DNA from: Alkalicoccobacillus plakortidis | Lineage (GTDB): Bacteria > Bacillota > Bacilli > Bacillales > Bacillaceae_D | Reading direction: 5' to 3' | Length of the DNA: 64,000 bases | Assembly: GCF_023703085.1 (NCBI RefSeq) | Contig: NZ_JAMQJY010000001.1 | Span: forward strand, 682,001 to 746,000 | In this document: positions 1 through 10,293 of the stretch, piece after piece | Position numbering within the stretch: position 1 is the stretch's first letter | How the letters are laid out: each line of letters starts with the position of its first letter | Notes under the pieces: generated by a model | Told to the model about the DNA's origin: nothing | Database searches by the model: none | Seen by the model: only the letters and a program-made list of their open reading frames with translations | Made by a program: the position numbers and the translations under genes

Positions 1-571
1 AACCAAGAGCTTCTCCAATCGCAACGGCTAATGTACGGATATACGTACCTTTGCTACATGTAACGGCAAAACGAATTGAATATGTATCGTGGCTATTTTT
101 TTCTAATTGTATCAACTCAATTGAGTGGATGGTAATTTGTCTTTTTGGTCGCTCTACCTCTTGATTTGCTCGTGCATACTCATATAATCGCTTTCCGTTA
201 ACTTTTACGGCTGAATACATCGGTGGAACTTGTATTTGTTCACCTAAAAAAGAGTTGAGTACAGCTTTTATTTCTGCTTCGGTCCATGTTTGATCGACAA
301 TTTTTTGTTCAACGATTTCTCCATCTGCATCTTCGGTAGTCGTTGTATAACCAAGTGTTAATTCAGCCTCATACGTTTTCCCAAAGTCAGACATATACTC
401 AGCTACTTTAGTTGCTCTTCCAATACAAATTGGCAGAACCCCCGTTACACTGGGATCTAACGTTCCAGTATGACCTACTTTTTTTGTCTGATAAAGTTTA
501 CGAATGCGATAGACACAATCATGTGACGTCATGCCTGCCGGTTTGATAAGTGGTAGTATTCCTGTTGGCAT
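1..571 (-). CDS. truB: tRNA pseudouridine(55) synthase TruB, 3' part cut by window edge
   Basis: Pseudouridine synthase that modifies U55 in the T-arm of tRNAs. About 190 N-terminal residues are present, starting MPTGILPLIKPAGMTSHD at an ATG preceded by GGAGAGGAG; the C-terminal part lies beyond the left edge. The catalytic-aspartate motif GHTGTLDPSVTGVLP is at residues 36-50, and the conserved PPMYSAVKVNGKRLYEYAR and SKGTYIRTLA segments follow. It lies downstream of rbfA, as in the B. subtilis nusA-infB operon, but a strong hairpin terminator separates the two, so transcription into truB probably needs readthrough or its own start. Confidence 0.95.
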   Translation of the reverse strand, partial: MPTGILPLIKPAGMTSHDCVYRIRKLYQTKKVGHTGTLDPSVTGVLPICIGRATKVAEYMSDFGKTYEAELTLGYTTTTEDADGEIVEQKIVDQTWTEAEIKAVLNSFLGEQIQVPPMYSAVKVNGKRLYEYARANQEVERPKRQITIHSIELIQLEKNSHDTYSIRFAVTCSKGTYIRTLAVAIGEALG

Positions 572-603
572 CAGTTGCGCTCCTCTCCAAACAACATTGA
601 GTG

Positions 604-641
604 CAAAAAAAGGATAGGAAGCACTATGCTCCGCTATCCTT
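604..641 (-). terminator. Rho-independent terminator after rbfA
   Basis: On the minus strand AAGGATAG and CTATCCTT pair around an inner GGAGCA/TGCTTC stem, and a run of T follows. It begins 4 nt after the rbfA stop and lies between rbfA and truB, so it probably reduces truB expression relative to the upstream operon. Confidence 0.8.
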
Positions 642-645
642 CCAA

Positions 646-1002
646 TTAGTTAGAATCATTGTTTCGATTAAGATCTGATAGCAGCGTCTCAATACGATTG
701 CCATATTCAATGGACTGATCAATTTCGAATTCTAATTCAGGTGTTTTACGCAAGCGGATTCGTTTTCCTACCTCTGAACGTAAAAACCCTTTTGCTTTGT
801 TTAAGCCTTTTAAGCTGGCTTCTTTCTCTTCTTCACTACCAAGAACTGTAATGAACACTTTTGCTTGTTGAAGATCTCCAGTGACATCGACTCCCGTAAC
901 GGTTACAAATTTCACACGAGGATCTTTTAATCCGCGAAGCATAATGTCACTAAGTTCTTTTTTCATTTGTTCTGCAACTTTGTTTGCACGAACTTTACTC
1001 AT
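646..1002 (-). CDS. rbfA: 30S ribosome-binding factor RbfA
   Basis: Small single-domain KH-like protein (118 aa) that assists late maturation of the 30S subunit and 16S rRNA 5' end. The N-terminus [20 protein letters not shown] and the LKDPRV...[18 protein letters not shown] core are typical of the family, as is the length. The ATG follows GAGGTGA at good spacing. It is the penultimate gene of the nusA-infB operon, after ylxP, and ends just before a strong terminator. Confidence 0.96.
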   Translation of the reverse strand: MSKVRANKVAEQMKKELSDIMLRGLKDPRVKFVTVTGVDVTGDLQQAKVFITVLGSEEEKEASLKGLNKAKGFLRSEVGKRIRLRKTPELEFEIDQSIEYGNRIETLLSDLNRNNDSN

Positions 1003-1022
1003 ATTGTCACCTCATTGTTCGG

Positions 1023-1304
1023 CTAAAGCCATTCAAATTGTGTCAGCGTCCGTTCTGAGTCAGGATCCGCATCGATTAGAGCCAATGCTTTTTGTAGCTC
1101 TTGCTCACATCGTTTCTTAGTGGTAGACACAGCAACAATGCTAAGCTCCGAGCGCTGCCACAAATCATGATGGTCCGTTTCTGAAACGGAGAGATTATAT
1201 CGCTGCCCTAAGCGAGTCAGCAAACTTTTTATGACTGCTCGCTTTGCTTTTAATGACCCTGCCTCATAAATAAACAGCTCACAACGGACAGCACCTATAA
1301 TCAT
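1023..1304 (-). CDS. ylxP: DUF503 family protein YlxP
   Basis: A 93-aa DUF503 protein with [22 protein letters not shown] at the N-terminus, the signature of this family, which sits between infB and rbfA in most Firmicutes. Its exact function is not settled; context suggests a role in ribosome assembly or translation initiation. Its ATG overlaps the infB stop by 4 nt (ATGA), which points to translational coupling. Confidence 0.93.
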   Translation of the reverse strand: MIIGAVRCELFIYEAGSLKAKRAVIKSLLTRLGQRYNLSVSETDHHDLWQRSELSIVAVSTTKKRCEQELQKALALIDADPDSERTLTQFEWL

Positions 1305-3478
1305 TTACGGACGATTTCTTCCATAACATACGCTTCAATTAGGTCGCCTTCTTTGATGTCGTTAAAGTTTTCTAGCGTAATACCACACTCATATCCCGCA
1401 GCTACTTCTTTTACATCATCTTTAAAACGTTTCAGCGCATTGATAGCACCTTCGTAAATCACAATGCCATCACGGATTAAGCGAACCGTTGAATTACGTG
1501 AAATTTTTCCGTCTGTTACATAAGAACCAGCAATCATACCAATTTTAGATACTTTAAAGGTAGTACGGATTTCTACTTGACCAATGATTTTTTCTTCATA
1601 CTCTGGGTCAAGCATACCTTTCATTGCTAATTCAATTTCATCGATTGCATTATAAATGACACGATGTAGTCGAATATCTACTTTTTCAACTTCAGCTGTA
1701 CGCTTAGCATTTACATCTGGGCGAACATTAAAACCAATCACAATTGCATTAGATGCAGAAGCTAAAATAATATCCGATTCAGCAATCGCTCCAACACCAG
1801 TGTGAATAATATTAACCTTGACACCTTCAACCTCTATTTTTTCAAGTGAACCTCGCATTGCCTCAACTGAACCTTGAACATCACCTTTAATAATGATGTT
1901 AATATCTTTCACTTCACCTTGTTGGATTTGATTAAACAAATCATCTAAAGAAACACGTGAAGTTTCAGTACGGTTCTCGTCACGATGACGAGCATTTCTA
2001 GCTTCCCCTATTTGACGAGCTTTCTTCTCGTCTTTAAAGGCTTGGAATTGATCACCAGCAAGAGGTACATCATTTAGACCAGTAATCTCTACTGGTGTAG
2101 ATGGCCCTACTGACTTCACTCTACGTCCAAGATCATTAACTAGTGCACGAACACGACCAAATGTGTTACCGACAACTAGTGGATCTCCTACGTTTAGTGT
2201 ACCCGCTTGAACAAGTAATGTTGCAACAGGTCCACGGCCTTTGTCAAGCTGTGCTTCTACAACAGAACCTACTGCTAGTTTATCTGGATTTGCTTTTAAT
2301 TCTTCTACTTCAGCTACAAGAAGAATCATTTCAAGAAGCTCATCAATTCCTGTACCGTTAATAGCAGATACATTCACAAAGATTGTCTCTCCGCCCCATG
2401 CTTCCGGAACCAATTGATATTCCGTTAGCTCCTGCATAACTTTATCTGGATTTGCTGCTTCTTTATCTACTTTATTCACGGCTACGATAATCGGTACTCC
2501 AGCTGCTTTCGCGTGGCTGATGGCTTCTTTTGTTTGTGGCATAACACCATCATCCGCTGCAACAACTAGGATTGTGATATCAGTCACTTGAGCTCCACGA
2601 GCACGCATGGTTGTAAATGCTGCGTGACCAGGGGTATCAAGGAAAGTTACCTTTTTACCGTTTGTTTCAACTTGGTAAGCACCAATATGCTGTGTAATCC
2701 CACCAGCTTCACCAGCTGTAACTTTAGTATCACGAATCGAATCTAGAAGCGTTGTTTTACCATGGTCAACGTGACCCATAATCGTTACAACTGGAGGACG
2801 CTCTTGAAGTTCCTCTGTAGAGTCATCTGCATTGTAGTTATCAATGTCCAGTTCATCAACAGGAATGATTTCCTCTGCTTCGACTCCATAATCTGTTGCA
2901 AGAAGTTCAATCGTATCCTTATCAAGCTCTTGGTTAATTGTAGCCATCACACCAAGACCCATTAATTTTTTGATAATCTCCGATGCTTCACGGTGAAGCT
3001 CTTTTGCAAACTCACTTACTGTCAGTGACCCAACAAATGTGATTTTTCCCGGAAGTGGCATCTGCTTTACAGGCTGCTGACTACGGTTTCGTTGATTGTT
3101 ATTACGGTTACGATTGCGATTATTATTGTTGTTACGATTTTGCGGTTGATTACGGTTTTGGTTATTTGGACGTTGTCCTCCGCCCTGTTTCTTAGCTGCA
3201 GGTCTAGCAGACTGGCCAGCTTGATTGTTGTTTGCCGGTTTTGGACGACTTTGTTGACTTTGTTGACTCTGTTGCTGCTTTGCAGCGGGTGCTTTGCTTT
3301 CTTGTTGAGCCGGTTTAGCTTGGCTAGATGTTTGGCCTGAGGCTTTTTTTAGCGTATCTTCATCTACAACAGACATGTGATTGGATACCTCAACACCCAT
3401 TCCTTTTAGCTGGTCAATCAATTGTTTACTTTGAACGTTGTGTTCTTTTGCATATTCATATATTCTCATTTTTTTCAT
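1301..3478 (-). CDS. infB: Translation initiation factor IF-2
   Basis: GTPase (725 aa) that positions initiator fMet-tRNA on the 30S subunit and promotes subunit joining. Residues 1-50 form the IF2 N-terminal helical domain ([18 protein letters not shown]), followed by a low-complexity N/Q/R-rich linker at about residues 55-140. The GTPase domain shows [12 protein letters not shown] (G1), DTPGHAAF (G3) and NKVDK (G4), followed by the beta-barrel and C-terminal fMet-tRNA-binding domains. Length is close to the B. subtilis protein. A slightly later ATG (MRIYEYAK) is an alternative start. It is flanked by ylxQ upstream and ylxP downstream, in the usual order. Confidence 0.98.
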   Translation of the reverse strand: MKKMRIYEYAKEHNVQSKQLIDQLKGMGVEVSNHMSVVDEDTLKKASGQTSSQAKPAQQESKAPAAKQQQSQQSQQSRPKPANNNQAGQSARPAAKKQGGGQRPNNQNRNQPQNRNNNNNRNRNRNNNQRNRSQQPVKQMPLPGKITFVGSLTVSEFAKELHREASEIIKKLMGLGVMATINQELDKDTIELLATDYGVEAEEIIPVDELDIDNYNADDSTEELQERPPVVTIMGHVDHGKTTLLDSIRDTKVTAGEAGGITQHIGAYQVETNGKKVTFLDTPGHAAFTTMRARGAQVTDITILVVAADDGVMPQTKEAISHAKAAGVPIIVAVNKVDKEAANPDKVMQELTEYQLVPEAWGGETIFVNVSAINGTGIDELLEMILLVAEVEELKANPDKLAVGSVVEAQLDKGRGPVATLLVQAGTLNVGDPLVVGNTFGRVRALVNDLGRRVKSVGPSTPVEITGLNDVPLAGDQFQAFKDEKKARQIGEARNARHRDENRTETSRVSLDDLFNQIQQGEVKDINIIIKGDVQGSVEAMRGSLEKIEVEGVKVNIIHTGVGAIAESDIILASASNAIVIGFNVRPDVNAKRTAEVEKVDIRLHRVIYNAIDEIELAMKGMLDPEYEEKIIGQVEIRTTFKVSKIGMIAGSYVTDGKISRNSTVRLIRDGIVIYEGAINALKRFKDDVKEVAAGYECGITLENFNDIKEGDLIEAYVMEEIVRK

Positions 3479-3494
3479 ATACTTACCTCCACAT

Positions 3495-3806
3495 TCATTG
3501 GTCCAATAATTCGGTTATTTTTTTAGCAAATCCCCTGCTTTTGATGCCAATGACTACTCGTTCTGCTTTGCCTACTGCAGCACCAAGAACGGCTCGATCT
3601 GCAACTTGTTTTAATGGGATCTTATAATGTGTACACTTGTCTTTCACCTTTTTAGCCGTTGCATCAGAGGCATCTGCTGCAAGCAATACTAAGCATACTC
3701 GATTTTTTCGTACATCCTGCAAAACAAGTTCTTCACCTGTTACTAGCTCTCTAGCTCTGGCAGCAAGTCCAAGCAGAGATATCCATTTTTCAGAAGGATT
3801 GGTCAT
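3495..3806 (-). CDS. ylxQ: L7Ae/L30e-family RNA-binding protein YlxQ
   Basis: A 103-aa protein of the L7Ae/L30e/S12e fold, related to the kink-turn binder Ybx[21 protein letters not shown] near the N-terminus and [18 protein letters not shown] are typical. The precise RNA target is unknown. Its start overlaps the end of rnpM by 4 nt, so the two are probably translationally coupled within the nusA-infB operon. Confidence 0.93.
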   Translation of the reverse strand: MTNPSEKWISLLGLAARARELVTGEELVLQDVRKNRVCLVLLAADASDATAKKVKDKCTHYKIPLKQVADRAVLGAAVGKAERVVIGIKSRGFAKKITELLDQ

Positions 3807-4081
3807 TTTCCACTGTTTCCTTTTGGTCTGGAAGCAAGCAGATCATCATATTGAGCGGGCGTTACTGTGACATTTAAATGCCTAGAAAGGACGTCCTTTT
3901 TTTTAGCAAGTAGAAAAATGTCCTCTTCATTTGTTAAATACGCGCCGCGCCCATTCTTTTTACCAGTCACATCTAACTGGACTTCTCCTTCAGGTGACCG
4001 GACAATTCGAATGAGTTCTTTTTTAGGCTTCATAACATTTGTTACAACACATTTTCTCAGAGGAATCTTACGCTCACTCAC
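3803..4081 (-). CDS. rnpM: RNase P modulator RnpM (YlxR, DUF448)
   Basis: A 92-aa DUF448/YlxR protein. RKIPLRKCVVTNVMKPKKEL and the GKKNGRGAYL motif are diagnostic. In Bacillus the family binds RNase P RNA and modulates its activity; earlier work called it a nucleoid-associated regulator. It lies between nusA and ylxQ, 22 nt after nusA, in the conserved operon position. Confidence 0.93.
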   Translation of the reverse strand: MSERKIPLRKCVVTNVMKPKKELIRIVRSPEGEVQLDVTGKKNGRGAYLTNEEDIFLLAKKKDVLSRHLNVTVTPAQYDDLLASRPKGNSGK

Positions 4082-4103
4082 AGATCCATCTCCTTCTTAA
4101 CTC

Positions 4104-5237
4104 TTATTCCCGTTCATCAGAAGTATAATCAGTTGATTCTTCAAACGTATTCTCATCTTTAACAGGAACAGGTTCAAAGTTCTTCTCTTCTAGAAGGCCA
4201 AGCTCTTCTGCCTCTGACTCACTCTTAATATCAATTTTCCACCCGGTTAACTTAGCAGCTAATCGTGCGTTTTGACCACGTTTTCCGATCGCAAGTGATA
4301 ATTGATAATCCGGAACAATAACCTGCGTCATCTTATCAGTTTCGTTCACACTCACACGAACAACTTTTGATGGACTTAATGCATTTGCTACATATTCAAC
4401 CGGATCTTCAGACCACTTGACAATATCAATTTTTTCGCCTTTTAATTCATTTACAATCGTTTGAACACGTTGTCCTCGTGGACCTACACATGCACCTACT
4501 GGATCCACTTCAGGATTGTCGGAATGAACGGCAATTTTTGAACGATCGCAAGCTTCTCGTGAAACCGATTTGATTTCAACTGTACCATCATAAATTTCAG
4601 GTACTTCAAGCTCAAACAATCTTTTTAATAAGCCTGGATGTGTTCTAGATATCAGGATCTGAGGTCCCTTTGTTGTTTTCTCAACCTTGGTAATAAACGC
4701 CTTCATGCGGTCGTTATGCTTATAGGATTCATTAGGCATTTGTTCATTAAGTGGAAGTAGTGCCTCAACTTTTCCTAAATCAACATAAATAAACCGATGA
4801 TCTTGACGTTGTACAATTCCTGTCATGATGTCTTCTTCGCGATCAATAAAATCAGAATAAATGATTCCTCGTTCTGCTTCACGTACACGTTGAGTGACAA
4901 CCTGTTTAGCCGTTTGTGCAGCAATACGACCAAAATCCTTAGGTGTTACTTCAATTTCAATGATGTCATCTAAGACATAGTTCGGATCCATTTGAAGTGC
5001 CTCATCTAAAGTAATCTCTAAACGGGTATCAAATACTTCCTCAACGATCACTTTTCTTGCAAAAACTCGAATGCTACCGTTGTCACGATTTACGTCAACT
5101 CGGACATTTTGAGCTTGATTAAAATTACGTTTATAACCAGAAATTAGAGCAGCTTCAATGGCCTCAATAATAATGTCTTTTTTGATTCCTTTGTCATGCT
5201 CAAGCGTAGATAGTGCTTCCATAAACTCAGTATTCAT
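4104..5237 (-). CDS. nusA: Transcription termination/antitermination factor NusA
   Basis: RNA polymerase-binding factor that modulates pausing, intrinsic termination and antitermination. The 377 aa contain the N-terminal RNAP-binding domain (residues 1-125), an S1 domain (about 130-200) and two KH domains; GACVGPRGQRVQTIVNEL and LAIGKRGQNARLAAKL are the two KH loops. It lacks the C-terminal acidic repeats of Proteobacteria, as is normal in Firmicutes. The ATG at 5237 (MNTEFMEALSTL) has AAAGGGGG upstream; an in-frame TTG seven codons earlier overlaps that Shine-Dalgarno sequence and is rejected. Confidence 0.97.
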   Translation of the reverse strand: MNTEFMEALSTLEHDKGIKKDIIIEAIEAALISGYKRNFNQAQNVRVDVNRDNGSIRVFARKVIVEEVFDTRLEITLDEALQMDPNYVLDDIIEIEVTPKDFGRIAAQTAKQVVTQRVREAERGIIYSDFIDREEDIMTGIVQRQDHRFIYVDLGKVEALLPLNEQMPNESYKHNDRMKAFITKVEKTTKGPQILISRTHPGLLKRLFELEVPEIYDGTVEIKSVSREACDRSKIAVHSDNPEVDPVGACVGPRGQRVQTIVNELKGEKIDIVKWSEDPVEYVANALSPSKVVRVSVNETDKMTQVIVPDYQLSLAIGKRGQNARLAAKLTGWKIDIKSESEAEELGLLEEKNFEPVPVKDENTFEESTDYTSDERE

Positions 5238-5272
5238 GGATTCTTGTCCCCCTTTCAAACTTGGGCCTTACT

Positions 5273-5743
5273 TTAAAATATAATGGCTAAACGCGCATTT
5301 GCGACTTTTGTATATGGAATGTGATAGACCTTTTTTCTTGTTTTGATTGTGACTTCAATAACAACTGTCTCATCATCAAAAGAAATCAAGGTTCCTTCAA
5401 ATCCTTTTTGTCCTTCTACCGGTTCATAGGTTGAAATGGCAATGTATTTACCAATTGCTTTGTGTAAGTCAGAAGCCTTCTTTAAAGGACGTTCTGCACC
5501 AGGTGAGGATACTTCTAAAAAGTACGCCTCTTCAATGGGGTCAGTCCGGTCTAATTCCTCACTTAAACGCTCGCTTACCGTTCCACAATCATCTAAATCA
5601 ATACCTGAATCGGAATCTATAAACACACGTAAAAACCAATTTGGCCCCTCTTTCTTGTACTCAATATCTACGAGCTCAAGATTGAGTTCAGCTAAAATTG
5701 GTGTCACTAGGCTTTCTGTAGTGGTTGTGACATTCTTGCTCAA
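5273..5743 (-). CDS. rimP: Ribosome maturation factor RimP
   Basis: A 156-aa 30S assembly factor that binds free small subunits and aids S12 incorporation. The N-terminal alpha/beta domain includes [21 protein letters not shown], and [11 protein letters not shown] marks the join to the Sm-like C-terminal domain. The start is TTG, preceded by AAGGAGG at normal spacing. It is the first gene of the nusA-infB operon, and the polC terminator lies just upstream. Confidence 0.95.
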   Translation of the reverse strand: MSKNVTTTTESLVTPILAELNLELVDIEYKKEGPNWFLRVFIDSDSGIDLDDCGTVSERLSEELDRTDPIEEAYFLEVSSPGAERPLKKASDLHKAIGKYIAISTYEPVEGQKGFEGTLISFDDETVVIEVTIKTRKKVYHIPYTKVANARLAIIF

Positions 5744-5808
5744 ACTTTACCCTCCTTACATTCTATCTATTGAATCATTCGTCTCGTCTAATACATATGA
5801 GGCTGCAC

Positions 5809-5837
5809 AAAAATGAAAGAGTGGGTTGCCCCACTCT
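5809..5837 (-). terminator. Rho-independent terminator downstream of polC
   Basis: Minus-strand hairpin AGAGTGGG-gcaa-CCCACTCT followed by TTCATTTTTG. It lies about 80 nt after the polC stop and 70 nt before rimP, separating the uppS-to-polC block from the rimP-nusA operon. The remaining 70 nt should hold the rimP promoter, but no convincing -35/-10 pair could be picked. Confidence 0.8.
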
Positions 5838-5918
5838 CCTCCGAACGTATTCTAAGTATTACCATATCAAGATTAGCATACTCATGGTGCTTTTGCAACT
5901 GATGAAGCTATCGCACTC

Positions 5919-8900
5919 TTAGAACAAAGAGAGCTGATTTGAATCTGGTAATCCCTCTAAACAGCCATGATCATCTAAATTTTCAACGACTGTTTTTGTG
6001 AGCTTACCACGTTGCTGTAAATCCTCTTTTGATAGGAATTCTCTCTCCTGCCTAGCTCGTACTATATTATGAGCAGCATTGGTCCCAACACCAGTTAATG
6101 AATTAAATGGTGGAAGCAAACTCACCCCATCGACAATAAACTCATCAGCAGAAGAACGGTAGAGATCTGCTTTTTGGAATGAAAATCCTCGCTCACACAT
6201 TTCAAGAGCTAATTCTAAAACCGTTAACACGGCTTTTTCTTTTGGTGCGGCGTCTAATCCCTTTTTGTTAATTTCATCGATTTTAGCACGGATAGCCGTT
6301 GAACCTTTTATCATCGTATCCATATCAAAATCATCTGCACGAACCGTAAAATAAGATGCGTAATACAAAATAGGATGATGCACTTTAAAATAGGCAATTC
6401 GAACGGCCATCAAAACATAAGCGGCCGCGTGGGCTTTAGGGAACATATATTTAATCTTTAAGCATGATTGAATATACCAATCTGGCACATTGTTTTTCTT
6501 CATCTCATCAATCCACTCTTGTTGCAGCCCTTTTCCTTTACGCACAAACTCCATAATCTTAAAGGCTAAAGAGGAATCAAGACCCTTATAAATTAAATAC
6601 ACCATGATATCATCCCGGCACCCAATTACATCTTTTAACTCGCATGTACCATTGTAAATTAACTCATTGGCATTATTCAGCCATACATCGGTTCCGTGTG
6701 AAAGACCAGAGATCTGGACGAGCTCAGAGAATGTACTTGGTTTGGTTTCCTCAAGCATTTGCCTTACAAAACGCGTTCCGAATTCCGGAATCCCAAGTGT
6801 ACCGGTTTTACACATAATTTGTTCTTCATCGACACCGAGCACATCTGGACCACTAAAGATTTTCATAACCTCTGGGTCATCCGTTGGAATGGTTTTTGGA
6901 TCAATGCCACTTAGATCTTGGAGCATACGAATTACGGTTGGATCATCATGGCCAAGAATATCAAGCTTTAACAAATTATCATGGATAGAATGGAAATCAA
7001 AATGAGTTGTTTTCCACTCAGAGTTCTTATCATCAGCCGGGAATTGAATTGGACTGAAATCATGAATGTCCATATAATCTGGGACAACGATAATTCCACC
7101 AGGGTGCTGTCCAGTTGTTCGCTTTACTCCTGTGGTTCCAGAAACAAGGCGATCAATCTCTGCTCCCCGCATGATTAAGTCATGATCACTTTGATAGCCT
7201 TTCACATAACCATACGCCGTTTTTTCGGCAACCGTTCCAATTGTTCCCGCTCTGTACACATATTCTTCACCAAATAGCTCTTTGGTGTATTGGTGAGCAC
7301 GCGGTTGGTAACTACCTGAGAAGTTCAAATCAATATCGGGAACTTTATCTCCTTTAAATCCTAAGAAGGTTTCAAAAGGAATATCTTGACCATCCTTCAC
7401 ATAAGCCGTTCCGCACTCTGTGCAATCCTTATCCTTTAAGTCAAAGCCAGAAGCGACACTACCGTCATCAAAAAACTCAGAATGACAACATTTTGGACAT
7501 ACATAGTGAGGTGCTAATGGATTAACCTCTGTGATCTCCGTCATCGTTGCAACGAGCGAGGATCCAACAGACCCCCTTGATCCAACAAGATACCCATCTA
7601 TCAATGACTTTTTCACGAGCTTATGAGAAATAAGATAGATAACAGCAAAACCATGCCCAATGATACTTTTCAACTCTTTTTCAAGTCGAGCCGTTACAAT
7701 TTCAGGTAGTTCTTCACCATAGATGCTTTTAGCCATGTCATAACTCATTTGCCTAATCTCATCATCGGCACCTTCAATTTTTGGCGCGTACAGATCATCT
7801 GGTACCGGCTTGGATTCCGTCTTCTACCAAATCAGCAATCGCATTCGTTTGCGTCACCACAATCTCCTTCGCTGTTTCTTCACCTAAAAAGGAGAAGAGC
7901 TGAAGCATCTCTGTTGTCGTACGGAAATGCACTTCAGGCAACTCTTGACGATTTAACGGATTTGCTCCACCTTGTGAAGCAATGAGGATTTTGCGGTTAA
8001 TATGATCTTCTTTTTGCAGATAGTGTACATTGCCTGTCGCAACGACTGGTTTGTCTAGTTTTTTACCAAGCTCAACGATATTACCGATGATCTCATGTAA
8101 GGACTCTTCATTTTTAACCAATTCCCGCTCAATTAAATGAGCATAGTTAGACGGCGGTTGCACTTCAAAATAATCATAAAAAGCGGCCAAGCTCTCAACT
8201 TCATCTGCAGATTTCTGCATCATCCCTTCAAACACTTCACCTTTATCACAAGCCGAACCAATAATTAATCCTTCACGGTACTTGTTTAACTGTGAGCGCG
8301 GAATACGCGGATTCCTGAAAAAGTATTCTAGATGCGAAATGCTTATAAGTTTATATAAATTTTTCAGACCTGTTTGTGATGTCACAAGAATTGTACAATG
8401 TGACGGTCGTTGGCGATGAAAATTCCCTTGTCCCATGTGTTGATTAATCTCGTCATGAGAAAGAATTTCTTTTGCACGAGCATCCTTAAGCATTTTCCAA
8501 AGCAAATAACCTGTGGCTTCCGCATCATAGATAGCCCGGTGATGACTCACAAGCTCGATATCAAATTTCTTACATAATGAATTTAAGCGGTGATTTTTCA
8601 ACTCTGGATATAAAAACCGGCCAAGCTCAAGTGTGTCAATGACTGGGTTTGTTACTTCTCCCATATCCATCCTTTTGTAACCAACATTTAAGAATCCAAT
8701 GTCAAAGCTAGCATTATGAGCAACAAGTACAGACCCTTTTGCAAACTCATAAAAATCCTTCAACACATCTTCTACTTCCGGCTGCCCTCGTACCATATCA
8801 TCTGTGATACCAGTCAAATTCATGATAGTGTGACTTAAAGGTTCATGTGGGTCGGCAAAAGACTCAAAGCGATCAATTATTTCCCCATCTTTAATTTTGA

Positions 8901-10227
8901 CAGCAGCAAGCTCAATAATTGTATTATAGACGGCTGACAAACCAGTTGTCTCCACGTCAAAAACAACGTATTCAGCGGTTTCAAGATCTAGCTTTTTTTC
9001 ATTGTAGGCAATCGGAACCCCATCATCGACTAGATTCGCTTCTAGACCAAATAATACTTTTATCCCGTGTTTTTTACTTGCAGAGTAGGCCTCTGGAAAA
9101 GCTTGAGCAACAGCATGATCAGTAATAGCCATTGCTTTATGTCCCCACGCCGCTGCTTGCTCAACGTAGCGACCAACAGACGTCATACCATCCATTTGAC
9201 TCATTGATGAATGGAGGTGAAGTTCTACTCGTTTCTCTTCTGCGTTATCCGTAATAACTTCTGGTTGAATCTGATTGATATCATTCGCGATCATAACGAG
9301 GTCGCGAACAAACGTATCGTTTTGGATGCCCCCTCGAACCTTCAGCCACATTCCTTTTTTAACAGCTGAAAGCAGTGGCAAGTCTTCCTTATCACGAGAG
9401 AAGATTTTCACCAGGATAGAGTCCGTGTAATCTGTTATTTTAAAGGTTAATAACGAGCGTCCGCTACGTAGTTCACGAATTTCTGAGGCAAACACTAAGC
9501 CTTGAACCGTAATTCTGCGTTCTTCATCAAGAATGCCTTCAATCGGTGTCGCATCGTCTTTAATAGGATAACCAAGCATAAGAGGTTTGCCTTGCAGATC
9601 ATTTGCTGCCTGTTCCTCTGCTTTTTTCTTCTCAATCATCGCTTCGACCACTTTGGAGTGGTCCTCTTCTTCACGATTTTTGACAAATTGCTCAAAGGCT
9701 TGAGTGGATTCCTGATATTTTGCTTCGAGTAAAACGTTCGGCAATCCAAATGTTGAAAGACATTCATTTAATGGTTCTGCAAGTTTACGTTTTAATGCAG
9801 TCGCTTCTGTTTCATTACGCACCTGAATGGTCGCTACTCTTCCATCAAATGCTGGTGTTTGATTTTTTAATAATGTACGTAATGCATCAGAGACGTCCGT
9901 GACCTTTGAAACAACAAGTGGCCAATAGCCTAACCAAACCGATTCTGTTGGGGCACTTGTTTCATAATGGAAGCTATGGGTTACTTCAGCTATATGTTTA
10001 AATGTATGTGTAAGACGGTCCGCAAACAACTGATAAACAGATGCTGGAACAAGCTGCGGGATCGTAATATGAAAATGCCAGCTTTTCTTTTCTTTTGAGA
10101 TCACTAGTTTTTGAATATAGCCATTAGTAAAATAACCAGAAACAATCTCTTCAGGAATTTGTAACTGCGTCAATAATAATTGCAGTCTTTCTTGTCGTAT
10201 CTGCTTATCTTGATCGATTTCTGGCAC
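5919..10227 (-). CDS. polC: DNA polymerase III alpha subunit, Gram-positive PolC (one frameshift in assembly)
   Basis: Replicative DNA polymerase of low-GC Gram-positives (about 1435 aa). In order: OB domain ([10 protein letters not shown]), PHP domain ([15 protein letters not shown]) split by a DEDD 3'-5' exonuclease ([11 protein letters not shown] ... [10 protein letters not shown]), then zinc module ([10 protein letters not shown] ... CTECGTAY) and C-family polymerase palm/fingers ([18 protein letters not shown]). The frame breaks at 7808-7813, where GCTTGG stands for GCTGG; removing one base gives continuous [15 protein letters not shown]. The gene is essential, so a sequence error is much more likely than a mutation. 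The apparent start is GTG at 10227, but AGGGGG abuts it with almost no spacer, so the exact start is unsure. Confidence 0.96.
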
Positions 10228-10252
10228 CCCCTATTAGGATTCATTTATCAAA

Positions 10253-10286
10253 ATAAAAAAGGGCTGATACAGGATCGGATCAGCCC
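10253..10286 (-). terminator. Rho-independent terminator downstream of proS
   Basis: Minus-strand hairpin GGGCTGAT/ATCAGCCC with a 10-nt loop followed by TTTTTTATTTT. It lies 8 nt after the proS stop and before polC. Confidence 0.85.
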
Positions 10287-10293
10287 AAACAAT

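Noticed and set aside
7795..7850. Programmed frameshift or intein/split gene in polC
   Set aside because: The same CCAGC signature breaks ten other unrelated sites, there is no slippery sequence or intein, and a one-base correction gives the normal protein.
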